From Bryopsis sp. KO-2023 (Eukaryota; Chlorophyta; Ulvophyceae; Bryopsidales; Bryopsidaceae): a stretch of DNA of 64,000 nt. Location of the stretch: positions 1,678,001 to 1,742,000 of the forward strand of contig BSYQ01000007.1 of NCBI GenBank assembly GCA_030272585.1. Direction: 5' to 3'. This document shows positions 24,814-35,764 of this stretch, piece after piece (the first letter of the stretch is position 1; each line of letters opens with the position of its first letter). A program made the position numbers and the translations under genes. The notes beneath the pieces are model-generated. The model was not told the origin of the DNA. It searched no databases and saw nothing but the letters and a program-made list of their open reading frames with translations.

Positions 24814-24842
24814 CACGTGTGCACGTGAAGTGGAGTCACGTG
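24814..24842. promoter_or_regulatory. Cluster of three CACGTG (G-box) motifs
   Basis: CACGTG occurs at 24814, 24822 and 24837, three copies in 29 bases, about 0.9 kb upstream of the CRD1 start. G-boxes bind bZIP and bHLH factors in plants and are common in light-regulated promoters. A function here is inferred. Confidence 0.5.
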
Positions 24843-25839
24843 TTCAAATGCACATGTCCGACGAAGGCGCAGCACTACCAGGTTGGTTGCCCTGCTTCGA
24901 ATTTGGCTTTGGGACGGGGGCGAGGAATTATTCCGGACAAGACGACACGAGGGTGCGGAGAGGTTGCCACACCCAAGCGTACCGCGACTGATGAATACTG
25001 TCGTAAATGCATCTATGGAGCCGGAGCCCATTTCGCTCCTGGCGTTGGTGGCGTGGCTGCCGAGCATTTTGGTGGCCACGTTCCCACCATGCGAGAATTT
25101 GGCTGGGTGCCAGGTGGTATGTCTTGTGTTTTTGGTGTGCAACGTTCAGCCTTCGTTTGATGGTATGTCCTATACCTGAACAAGTAGCTCTGGGTTGGAA
25201 TGAGAATAAAATTTCTTAAAGAACCTCTTGCCGGTGAAAAATAAATAAATGATATGGATTAAAAACAGAGATGGAGAGAAAGGGCGTGGAAGACATGATT
25301 GCGATGCCTGGATTGATCCGGCTTCGCTTCGGGAAATCAGTGTCACGATATCTGGAAGGAAGGTAAACCACAGGAGCAAGGATGAGAAACTTGTGTGTTG
25401 TCCAGTTGAAGTCCTGCTTATATTTTCAGGGGAATGGTTTAATGAAAGCAATCTCAGCCAAGGCCTTGAACTCAGAGTGAGGTTGACAGTTTCAATAATC
25501 CATTGGTCTTGGGCGCTGGATATTGCTGGGCAACAATCTGAACTGGATGGTACATATGCAATGCAGATTGCAATACTACAATGTGGACAGGAAGAGCTGA
25601 AACGGTCGGAGTCTAAATTCCAGAAAGCTCCACAAATGGCATCACCATCTCTGGCATTGCGGTGGGTGTACTCAAGTCTGATAGTGAGCTCACAATATTT
25701 CATTGTAGTTAATTGTTTGAAAGAATTGATGAATCAGAATTGAATAGAGAAAAGTTTCATAAAAATAAAAATCACCATTTGAAAGGACTTACATAACAAA
25801 GGTCTGAAACATTGAAAGACGGCAGAATATAGCATTTTT
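24843..25839. other. 1-kb stretch without a recognised gene
   Basis: A plus-strand open frame at 25249-25743 (164 codons) overlaps one of similar length on the minus strand. Neither resembles a family I know nor shows convincing splice sites. Left uncalled. Confidence 0.35.
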
Positions 25840-26208
25840 TTTTTAATCGAGTGAATGTCAATGACATCGTAGTGATAGTGAACCTTTCCACCTGACCATG
25901 ACAGTGGAATTGCTCCATGGGATTCTAGTGTCCCGTACCATCCTCTCATTTTTTCCAGTTTGTCTCGTGCAACACAGTCATACCAGCGAACGAAAGCCAT
26001 TTCTTTTTTTTTCTCCTTCTACGTGTATCGTGAATAGTAGCTTTAATTGAGCATACCAGTGGACTTCATCTTCACCCCGAATAATCACGTTATCGAACCT
26101 GGGTCGACCATAAAACATGGGTGTTGCACGCACTGTCTCGATAGGAAAATCTCCTTCTGCAGCTTCTACCACAAGGGCCAGGTGCTTAGTGGTTCGTATT
26201 GTCGCAGG
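25840..26208 (-). pseudogene. Fragment of a mobile-element-like protein, family unresolved, apparently broken
   Basis: Two adjacent minus-strand open segments look protein-coding in composition. Recognisable-looking stretches are VRATPMFYGRPRFDN, HWYAQLKLLF and MAFVRWYDCVARDKLEK. Similar FxGxPWFDxV...WYAQ / FVRWYD patterns are, from memory, seen in proteins of DNA transposons in algae and fungi. I cannot name the family. It looks incomplete, with about one break, and no terminal repeats were found. It abuts the 248-bp tandem duplication. Confidence 0.35.
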
Positions 26209-26214
26209 TACCTC

Positions 26215-26710
26215 TTTTTTCCCCCGAAAACGAAGGATCCCCTCCCCTTCCTCTCCAATTATCGCGAAGGAAAAAAACGCCCGAAGCGAAAAAAAGGTTT
26301 CAGGAAAAACAGGTGAGAAAAAAATAGCGTGTGCTCGAAAAAAATCGGCAGAAACACGGGGGAAGAATCTATTTTGGGCAGCAGGGAATAATAAAAGTAG
26401 AAGAACAGGTGGTGAGCTCTGAATATTTTATTTCTATTATGTTTATTAAGTTTTTCTTTTTCTTTTTTCCCCCGAAAACGAAGGATCCCCTCCTCTTCCT
26501 CTCCAATTATCGCGAAGGAAAAAAACGCCCGAAGCGAAAAAAAGGTTTCAGGAAAAACAGGTGAGAAAAAAATAGCGTGTGCTCGAAAAAAATCGGCAGA
26601 AACACGGGGGAAGAATCTATTTTGGGCAGTAGGGAATAATAAAAATAGAAGAATAGGTGGTGAGCTATGAATATTTTATTTCTATTATGTTTAATAAGTT
26701 TTTTTCTTTT
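26215..26710. repeat. Tandem duplication of a 248-bp unit
   Basis: Two direct copies, about 26215-26462 and 26463-26710, each start at a T-run then CCCCCGAAAACGAAGGATCC and end in an AT-rich tail (GAATATTTTATTTCTATTAT). They differ at only a few positions, so the duplication is recent. Confidence 0.95.
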
Positions 26711-28135
26711 TTCTGGGGGTGGTTTGTTTGAATGCTCTCAGAAACTCTTCCGAATTCTGCATTGGACTTTTTGCTTGTTTTTTCTTTTCCATCTTCTAAT
26801 AACAAAATAAAGGACTTGGATATACATGTTGGAACATACATGTGCAGCATGAATGTGACTGCACTTCCAGAAGTGGTCCACAGAAATTCTGTGTTTGCTG
26901 CACACTAACAGTTTCCTGGAAAATACAAACACAAACACAAAACACAGGAGAACTGCCTATTCATGAATGCTTGGTAGTGTGAGTCAGTTTGGGACTAGTC
27001 CTAAAAGAGTGTGCAAGGGACGCTCTTTGGGGGCGACCCTGGGCTTTTTCGGGTTCGACTCCCAGTGCTCATTAATAACATCAATTAGACGCAAGAAAAT
27101 TCTTGCAATTTTCCCCCAGCACGCCCAGTTCCGGCTCGCTTCCAATGGAAGCGAAACTGGAAACGATCGCTTCCATTCTCGCCTCCATCGTGGTTCCATC
27201 TTCCGCTTCCGTGGAAGTGAGTGTGGTAGCGACCGCTTCCATGGAAGCAGTCTTGGAAGCGAGCTGTGGGCGTTACAATCGCACGCTTCCACGATCGCTT
27301 CCGCGGAAGCGATCGGTGCCACACTCATTTCCATGGAAGCGGAAGATGGAACCACGATGGAAGCGACGTTGGAAGCGTGCAAACATTCCGACGACAGGCG
27401 GCGCAGCGTATAGGCACATGGCCAGGCGCCGAAAACCGACCGCGAAAGCACTCACCACAGAAACAGTCGGAACGGTGGTCGAAGCGCTGGAGGGAAACAA
27501 AACCCCATATCTGCGTGCGATACAAAAAAACGTGCACCTCGAGAGAAGAACCAAGTCCGCAAACACAAAAACACACGGCTAGGACTTGGTTCATTCATTT
27601 CCTCGTCTTCAGCTCGCACTGGCGTGGTCCGAACTGTGGACGGTGGCGTAATTTAGTAAGCGTTTGTATAAAACAAGCACGGAAAAGTGGGAAACGAGGT
27701 CGCAAAAAGACGCAAATAGGAACGGGAAGACGCCAAAACCGAAACTTCGCGGAGGCGAAGGGGGTGTTCAAATTTGCGTGAAGAGTGCTTTCACCGTGTG
27801 AAATGTAGTAAGAGGTGTAGAACGATGTGACAGCGACTTCCGTCCAGTACAAGTGTTCCCGAGCAGCACAACACATTATGTTCAGGAAAACGAGGTGTGT
27901 CCAGCAAAGGGAGGAGGACTACAGCTTTCCCCCCCTACCCCGTCACGTCGCTTTGGAAGTGTCAAGGGAAAGAGAGATATGCAGTAGCTCGGAACATGAA
28001 CACGGCGCGCATTTCAGAAAAAGCCGAACCAAATACATGAAAAGACAAAAAAGCTTTTTTTCTAGACGAACCTGAAGACGAAGGACGGAGGCGTTGAGAA
28101 GTGGTCGCGCTCTCCGGTGCGGGGGATAAACAGGA
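26711..28135. other. 1.4-kb stretch upstream of the first ankyrin gene
   Basis: Apart from the inverted repeat at 27.1-27.4 kb, no gene is recognised. The last few hundred bases should contain the promoter of the gene beginning at 28136. Confidence 0.4.
27136..27390. repeat. Long imperfect inverted repeat of GCTTCC/GGAAGC type
   Basis: Arms at about 27180-27240 and 27305-27366 are reverse complements at about 90 percent over 61 bases, with a spacer of about 64 bases that itself contains GCTTCC...GGAAGC pairs. The sequence shares the CTTCCATGGAAG core with the minisatellite at 24.4 kb. Confidence 0.85.
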
Positions 28136-31100
28136 ATGGAAGGGGTTCGTGCATGGACGTTCATTGTTCTTGCCGTCCTCCTGTGTTTTCAAGGGTTCGG
28201 TTTCGCCTGCGCTGAGACTGGTGGAGACGCGCTGGCTGGTGCGTTCATGCCATGCTTTAGGGTAGCGATATTTTTTTGTGTTTTTTTCTTGCTCCATTTC
28301 TGCAGCTTTTCCTGGAGCCGAACCAGGGTTGGTTGCGGTGCTGAAACAACTCCTACAGTCTGGGGATCTAGAGTGTCAGGGCTGAAAAAGCTGCACCTTG
28401 TTTTTTTGTGGTTTTTGTACCCCTTCCATATGCAGCAGCATTTCAGTTCCATTCTTGACAGAAAGTGCAGCTTTTTTTTTTCAAGTTCAGATGCAAGGGA
28501 GTCTAGGATGGATCACAATGGAACCTTGTTCACTTTCATTTGATCAGCCCTATCAGTCAGAAAGTATGACCTGGCAGCAGAATCTGTTTGATGCTGTTCA
28601 TTGTTGAGACTGCCTTGATGTGCAAGAAGTCCTGTCAGTCATATGCGCTCATGAGTAATGTTGGATGTGGTGGATGTGCAGGCGAAAGAATAAGCCTCGC
28701 GATCATCAAGGAACATGGATGTACAGTAAATGGCGGAGTCCGAAAACTGCTGCAGGCTGATATCCTGGTACAGTGGTTGAACAAAAGCTTCCCCACCGAT
28801 TAAAAGTTTCCAAAAGAACACCTTCCTCACAGGAAAATCCAATATGAAACGCCTTTTTAAAAATGGGTCGGAAGATAAAAGCCCGAGAAAAGAAATTACC
28901 ACCCGTTTTACGAGGATTTTTTAGTTTTCTTATTTATGACTCGGAAAACAAAGTTATAAAAAAAAAACACGAGTACCTTTGGGTATCTCCATTCCGATCA
29001 ATTTATCCACCACCTAAGTCTGGACTAAAAAATATATACTTTAGGAAAGGATCAACTCTGACCAAATTAATTTGATATCAGGACTTTCCCACAACCAGCC
29101 ACAGAAAAAAAACGGAAAAAAAATGAACCACAGACATCAGAAAATCATATGATGTTGATTCTTTTTGCTGTGGGGTTTCAGGATGCTGACTCGCAGGGGC
29201 CAGGATCAGTGCTGGGCACTGGGGATTCAGAGGGACAGGCTGAGGAGTTTGCTGTCGCAGCAAGCTCTGGCCAGAATGATGTCATTTTGCAGCTTTTAGA
29301 ATCGGGTGTGGATCCAGATTTGACCACCTCGGTAGGGACCCCCCCTTTGTGGAGGGCAGCTTTCAATGATGCTCTCGAAACTGTGGAAATCCTACTGGAT
29401 GCAGGTGGGCACACTCTGGCCAAAGCACAAAAGAGCAAAATTTTTAAAATTAATAATTGAGGCATCTCTCCACTTTGTTTTCTTGTCTTGTATCAGATAC
29501 GACATGGAGGCGTACCATTTTTTCTGTTTATTTGTTTTTTACTTTGTTTGTTTTGTTCATCCTTTCTTTTTTTTTTTGGTGTGTGTGTTCTGTGCTTTTC
29601 CAGAATCACTGCACAGCAGGGTTGCTGAAACTTGTGTGGTGAATCATGTCCATTCTTTTTTAAACAAAGGCGATCGATCTTGGCCTCACAATGATATGAT
29701 TCCAATGCAGGTGCCTCCATTGATGCAACCAATGCCAACGGAACGACATCATTGTATGCTGCTGCTCAAAATGGAAATTTAGATGTCGTCCAAATTCTCA
29801 TCGACCGGGGGGCAGACGTCAACAAGGCTTCCATCTGGGGCTCATCCCCTCTTGTCGTCGCCTCCCAAGAGGGTTTCGTAAAAATTGGCAAAGCCCTGTT
29901 GGATGCTGGAGCGGACCCAGATATCGTTAAGAAGAACTCAGGACAGGGAGCCCTGTGGTCTGCCTCCTTTGGGGGATTCGGCGAAGTGGTGGAGTTGCTG
30001 TTGAAGCATGGAGCGGATGTCGATCTGGCTGACAGCAGCAAGACCACTCCTTTGTATGCTGCTGCTCAGAACAATCGAACGGGTGTCGTGAAATCCCTGT
30101 TGGGAGCAGATGCTGATCCAGACCTGGTGAGACGAAAGACCTAAAAGACAGGATGTGCCCCAAACCTGCAAAAGTTTCACAGCATGTTATTTCGAGAAAA
30201 AATCGACGAAAAGAGCCAGGCGTGACTTTGCTGCAGAGGACCGCCTGCTGTGGTGGTGTTCTTCTTTTTCGACAGCGAAAATCGCTTGTGGAAGCTTTTC
30301 CAGTGTTTTTCCAGCAGTCTTGAAGCTGTTTCCTTTTTGGTTTAAGAAAATTCTGGGTTGGTATGGTCCTTGACAATTTTCTTATGAAAATGCCAGGCCC
30401 GGCGTGATGGCAATGCACCATTACACACAGCATCTGCACACTGCTCCGTCCCAATTGTAAAGCTTCTGGTGGAGGCTGGAGCAAATCGCACTGTCCAGAA
30501 CAAAGACGAAGCTCGGCCTGTCCAAGTTGCATGTCTGGAAGCAAATTCCCAGCAAGGTTTTCAGCAACCCGTCGAAGACATACTAGCCCCGTTGATCAAG
30601 GCAGCCCGACGCGGAGACGCAGCACGTTGCAAGCGGTTGATTTCTGAGGGGGAGCTGGTCAACGAAAAGCTGTGGGACGGCTGGACAGCATTGCATGCAG
30701 GTTCCCTCGCAGGGGCTGATATTGTCGCGTTGTTGCTGGAAGCAGGGGCGGATGTGAATGCCCAGGAGAGTCTTAATCGAACTGCTGTACATATCGGGGC
30801 TATCCAAGGGGACTTGGATGTCGTGACTGCCCTGGTGGAAGGTGGAGCAGACATCAACCTCCGAGACAACAGCGGGAAAACACCACTGCTTGTGGCAGCC
30901 AAGGAGGGCCATGAAGATCTGGTTGCTTATATGATGGAAAACGGTGCCTCTGTCACTGCGGTGGACAAGGACAGGCGAACCACCATGCATCTAGCTGTTC
31001 TGGGCAACAATCCATCATCCAACGTGCTTTTGGCCCTCAAGTCCAAGAAACTCAGGGTGAACGCCAAAGATCGATTCGGAAAGACAGCGCTCCATTATGC

Positions 31101-33105
31101 AGCTGAGATGGGCAGCATGGGGATTGTTGCCCAGCTGGGCAGCTTGAAGGCTGATATGAGTGTGAGAGATTCGCTCGGCAGGACCGCCTTGCATCTCGCG
31201 GCTATGGCCGGAAATGCAGAGGTTGTGGAAAAGCTGTTGGACCTCGGGGCGGACCAAAGCATAGTGGACAACAAGGGGAAGCAGCCAGCGGATCTGGTGG
31301 GGGAAGGTGGTGTCCCGACCACGGAGGAGGGGAAAACCATCGTCGAGTTGCTGTTGGCAGATTCGGCCAGACGGATGATTCAGGCTGCGTGGAGAGGCGA
31401 TCGAGATGAGGTGGTCAAGTATTTGTCCATGGGCATCGACGTGAACGCCGCTGTGGAGAATGGAACGACGGTGCTGCATGTGGCGACGCAACGAGGAGAT
31501 GCCGAGCTCCTGAAAGTGTTGCTGGATGCTGGTGCAAGCTTGGAGCTCTCCGACAACGAAGGTCGCACACCCCTCCACGTGGCTGCTGAATATGGCAAGA
31601 GCGATGTCCTGCCCATGTTTGCTGGTCTCGAGTACAATTTGGAGCTGAAAGATTGGCACGGTCACCATGCATTGCACGTCGCAGCAGGGAGCAAGAGCTC
31701 CGATGTGGAAACTTTAGAGGCGCTGGTGAAACTCGGGGCTCAGGTGAATGCCAAGGACGACAATGGGATGACCCCCTTGCACACGGCCGTCAAGAACGAT
31801 CGGCTGGACCTCACGCGAGTTCTGGTCGGTATGGGGGCAGACAAAGCAATGACCGACAATGAGGGGAGAGAGCCGATGGACATGGTCGACGAATCTGTTC
31901 GGGGGAAAAGACGCAAGCAGTTTGTCAGCCTGCTGAAATCACAGGTGGACACGACAGGGACCGAGAAGGACACCTTGGATGATGTCTTATTGGTGGAACC
32001 CAGGGGTGGCGACACCCCTGAAGTCGATCAAATACATGGCCGGACAGCGAACAGGAAACTGTCCAAATCCACCACGGTGTTCGTGGTTGTGATGCCTGTG
32101 GTTTTCTTTTCCATTCTGGTCGTACTGGTTGCGATGTCGGTGAAGCGGTTCAAGAAACAAGGAGGCCGTGTGGGTCGCCGCTCCTGGTCGTTCAAGAGCC
32201 GCCACGTGGAGACTCCTTCCACGATATTGACCGAGTTGTACATCCCCTCGGAGAACTCCATGAGGTGCTCTTTATCGGGGTTGCGGTCGCCACGCAACCC
32301 TTGTTTTAAGAATCCATACTACAACGAAAGAGGGACCAGGAGTGGGGACGACAGCAACAGCACCGAGGTCGAAAGGGAAGACCAGGAGCAAGAGTCTGAC
32401 ATCCAGGCAAGAGCGCTGGCTCCGGATGCCTGCCAGAAATGGTTGATTGCTAACGCGGCGGCCAGAACTGCAACGGAGGAGGAGGGGGAGGAGGAAATTC
32501 CCCATCAAATGGCAAGAGCACCTGCTCGCCGTGCAGCTTCTTTTCCAGAAAAAGATATTCAGAAACACTTGGACAAGAGCACAATCTTCAAGTCTAAAAG
32601 CGAAAGAATGGGCGGAATTCCCAAAATGGTCCCTCAACCGATCCACAACAGGAGAATCGATGTTCGGAGAATGACGTCGGATGGCAGGGGACACCCCCTG
32701 GTATCTTTTGACGTGACCTCCCAATTTTCCAGCCAGTCGTTTCAATCCATGCAGATGAACAGCATGTATTTCACGGCGTCCAGCAACGGAATCATGGGTC
32801 GACAATTGAGCAGGGAATCGCTGGGGTTACCGGACGAACTGTGGTTCACGGGGGTGGAAGACTTACAGGAGGGCATTCCGGAGGAGCCCGACGGTCGACT
32901 CTCGTCAGACATGGATGCTAACATTTCGACAGATCGAATCACGGATGGAGCTTTTTCTGCTCCGCCCCACGGGGTCTCCAGGACCCACGATTGTGACGAA
33001 AAATTGCAATCCGAAAGAGAACGGACCTCGATGGACAGTGGGTATGGGGAATCCTCGCCAGAAGATGGCGGCGGAGTCGACAAAGAGATTCAAAAACACT
33101 CGTGA
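28136..33105 (+). CDS. Large signal-peptide / ankyrin-repeat / single-transmembrane protein
   Basis: Function unknown; architecture is clear. Exon 28136-28238 encodes a classic signal peptide (MEGVRAWTFIVLAVLLCFQG, then FGFACAE). A likely exon follows at 28306-28372. The joins up to 29182 are unresolved; 28682-28760 may contribute. The body is 29182-29404, 29711-30126 and 30397-33105, all in phase, more than 1,110 residues. It holds about 18 ankyrin repeats (GxTPLHxAAxxGxxxVVxxLLxxGADxN pattern, for example GRTALHLAAMAGNAEVVEKL), ending near 31920. One membrane segment follows at about 32066-32150 (TTVFVVVMPVVFFSILVVLV), then basic residues KRFKKQGGRVGRR and a tail of about 310 residues rich in Ser, acidic and charged stretches. 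By the positive-inside rule the tail is cytosolic, placing the ankyrin array outside the cell or in a lumen, the reverse of the usual location. A sister gene lies at 51390. Confidence 0.8.
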
Positions 33106-35764
33106 TATATATATATGTATATGTTTGAGAGCATTGACCTTCAATTGACCCACGAACAATTCATTCGCTGACCGGGGATAGGCTGGGAAAGCGGCAGGCA
33201 TGGACTGCCGGAAAAAACAGAAAAAAAGAAAAAGAAAAGATAGTGGATTGTGCTTATGCATGTGTTGGTAGTCATTCAGTTGTGTGGAAAGGGGTTGGGA
33301 AAGAATTTGAAACAAAACATTGAGGGAGGGAGAAAAGGGGGGGGGGGGGGGGTAGAGAAGGGCTTAAAAAAGAGAGAGCAATATGTTATGGAATTTTAAG
33401 ATACGTTTTGTTTTGCATATGGGGTATCTTGATTTCGTGAAAGTGGACCCGCTTGAAAACGGAAATGTGTTTTTGGAGGGCTTTTTAGAGAAAAAAGCAA
33501 ATGGTCCAGGCAAATGAAAATAAGTTATCAGTCCAATTTTCGTGACAGACAAGCCAAATCGCAAATGGCACTGGTCGAAAAGAAAAAAAAGAAAGGGGGG
33601 AAAGGAGGATACAGAGTTTGCTAGTCAGAAATAATTGGCAGGTTTTCTTTTTACATTGTAAATTTGTTTTTTTTGGTTGTTTTGGGGGTGGAGGGGGGAC
33701 GGAGGGCTTTTTTTTTGTTCATTTTTCTGTTCTTTTTCGTTCTTTGACCTTTTTTTTTTCTTTTTTTTTTTTTGCTTTGGAATTCTTTCGAGGGGGGAGG
33801 GGACGGTAGGGTTGACCAAGATGAAAATAGTGAGGTGAATTTTAGAGGGATGCACGATTTCCTTTTTCACTAAAAATTGATCGAACTATTATAAAAAAAG
33901 AAGAACAAATACAGTCGATAGAAGGAATGTTCATGCGATTTTGTACATGTTTTGGCTTCTTGATCGTGTTTTTTTTAGTGGGTTCTTTCGATGGCTTTTG
34001 GTGAAATTTTCCTTGCATGACTGTGGGCTTCTTTGGTGTTTTGGGTGAAACAGTTTAGAGGTTTTGTTTAAAAAAAGAGAAACGAGAAACGGGAAAATTT
34101 ACTCTGGTTTTGTTTTGGTGTAGGCTATGAGAAGCCAAAATGAAAAAGAAAAAGACCCAGAAAATTGTTTTTCTTTTTGGGATTTTTCATTCCCCAAGTG
34201 TTTTTTTGCTTTTTTTTTTTTTTTTCCGCCCCACGGTGGGGAGAAAAAAATTGATCTGATGAAAAAAAAAACAGAGAATTGACACAAGCAGAAGAGCATT
34301 ATCCTCTGAAACAAGGAAAAAGGGGACAGAAAAAAAAAGGGAAAAAAAATTACAAGAATACAAGAACAAAATACTGGAGAGAGAAAGATTTGTCTGGGAA
34401 AATTTCAAAAACAGGGTGGAGTAAGCTGTTTTATCAAATGATTATTTAGGAGGTAGGATTTTGTATATTTCTGTTGAACTTTGGGTTTTGTTTTCGACCA
34501 GGAGAAAAAGGTCCATGAGCGAGGGTAGCAGCTGAAAAAGATGAAAAAAAAAAAAATACCTGAAGAGGACACATTGGAAAAAAAAAAAAAAAATAGGGGT
34601 GGAAACCCTATAGAAGATGAAAAAGTTGTGATGCATATTGAATCAAAAAAAAAAAAAAAAAAGAACCCCAAGAAAAGTGGCATGTTAAGGAAAAATATGA
34701 CACGCATGAGGACGGTGGGCGAGTTGATCTCCCCCCCTCCCTCTCTCACATTTTTTTTTCCCTTTCGTGGGTGTTTTTTTTGCTTTTTTTTCCCAAGGCT
34801 TTTTCTTTTCTTTTTGTTTTATATTTTTTTGGATTGTTGCCGGCCTGTTCTGTCACAACGAAAGGGACTGTTTGGTTGCCACTCTTTGTCTTTTTATTAT
34901 TTTCTTTTTACTTAGTAATGTGGAATAAATTGGTTGGGTTTTTTTTTTGTTGCTTTTCATTGGGGTGTGCGTCCGAGCGACTAACTTAAAAAAAAAGAAG
35001 AAAAAACAAGAAAAAAAAAGGATTTTAGATTACAGAAGAGCCAGGCTGTGCACAATGGCCTCCCTTTCATTGAGGTGTAATTTTGCTCATGACAGTAAAC
35101 TTTGATCTGGGTAGGGGCTTTGTTTTGATAAAAAGCGAAAAAAAAAAAGAACTCAACATCATAAGAAAGCCATAAAGAAATCTGGGAGGTGAAATGTATG
35201 CTTTCAACACAGAAAAGCAGGAGAGAGAGAAAAAAAAAAAAAGAGGCAAGCAAGGATAACGTTTTTGCTGATCAGTTTTTTTTTGTCACTGCCACCAGTG
35301 AATTCTGATGCTCAGACAGGGATTATCGGAAGGTTCAATTTTGTGCCCAAAAGGAAAACGGAAAAACAAGATGGGAAAATGGAAAAGAGGGTGGTTCCGA
35401 GGCGGAATGGTAGAAAAACTGGGGGGACACGATTTAGAAAGGGCGTGCCTGGGTGAGGTGTTATTCTGTGGTCGGATCTTGATTTGTAGTCGATGTATTG
35501 TGTTCTATTTATATATATTGTTGTGCTTGTTTGCCTTGCGTGATGAAACATGAAAAATGCAAAGTTCACAGTATTTTTCACACCAAATTGTTTTCTTCAA
35601 TCTTTGTGGTTTCCACATGCTGGGAGCAACCCCAGATTCATGGTTTGAAGTAAACGAACAAACGTAGAATTACAGTTCAACAACGATGCTGGCAGCAGCT
35701 GTCGCTTCCAGCCCGACACATACAAAACAGTCCCAACTTAGCTCCATAATTTTTGCAGCAATAT
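33106..35764. other. 2.7-kb homopolymer-rich region, no gene seen
   Basis: Dense runs of T, A and G (including a G run of about 14 near 33339) and small purine/pyrimidine blocks. It is probably a long 3' untranslated region of the ankyrin gene plus spacer. Open frames here are homopolymer products (poly-Phe, poly-Lys). Confidence 0.5.

Noticed and set aside
24217-24991. Open reading frames of 130-330 codons in all six frames over the minisatellite
   Set aside because: They arise because the 32-bp unit has no stop in any frame. The predicted proteins are just the repeat read in three frames per strand and lack starts or splice context of real genes.
27000-27075. tRNA-like B box (GGTTCGACTCC)
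   Set aside because: No matching A box, anticodon arm or 7-bp acceptor stem could be folded around it.
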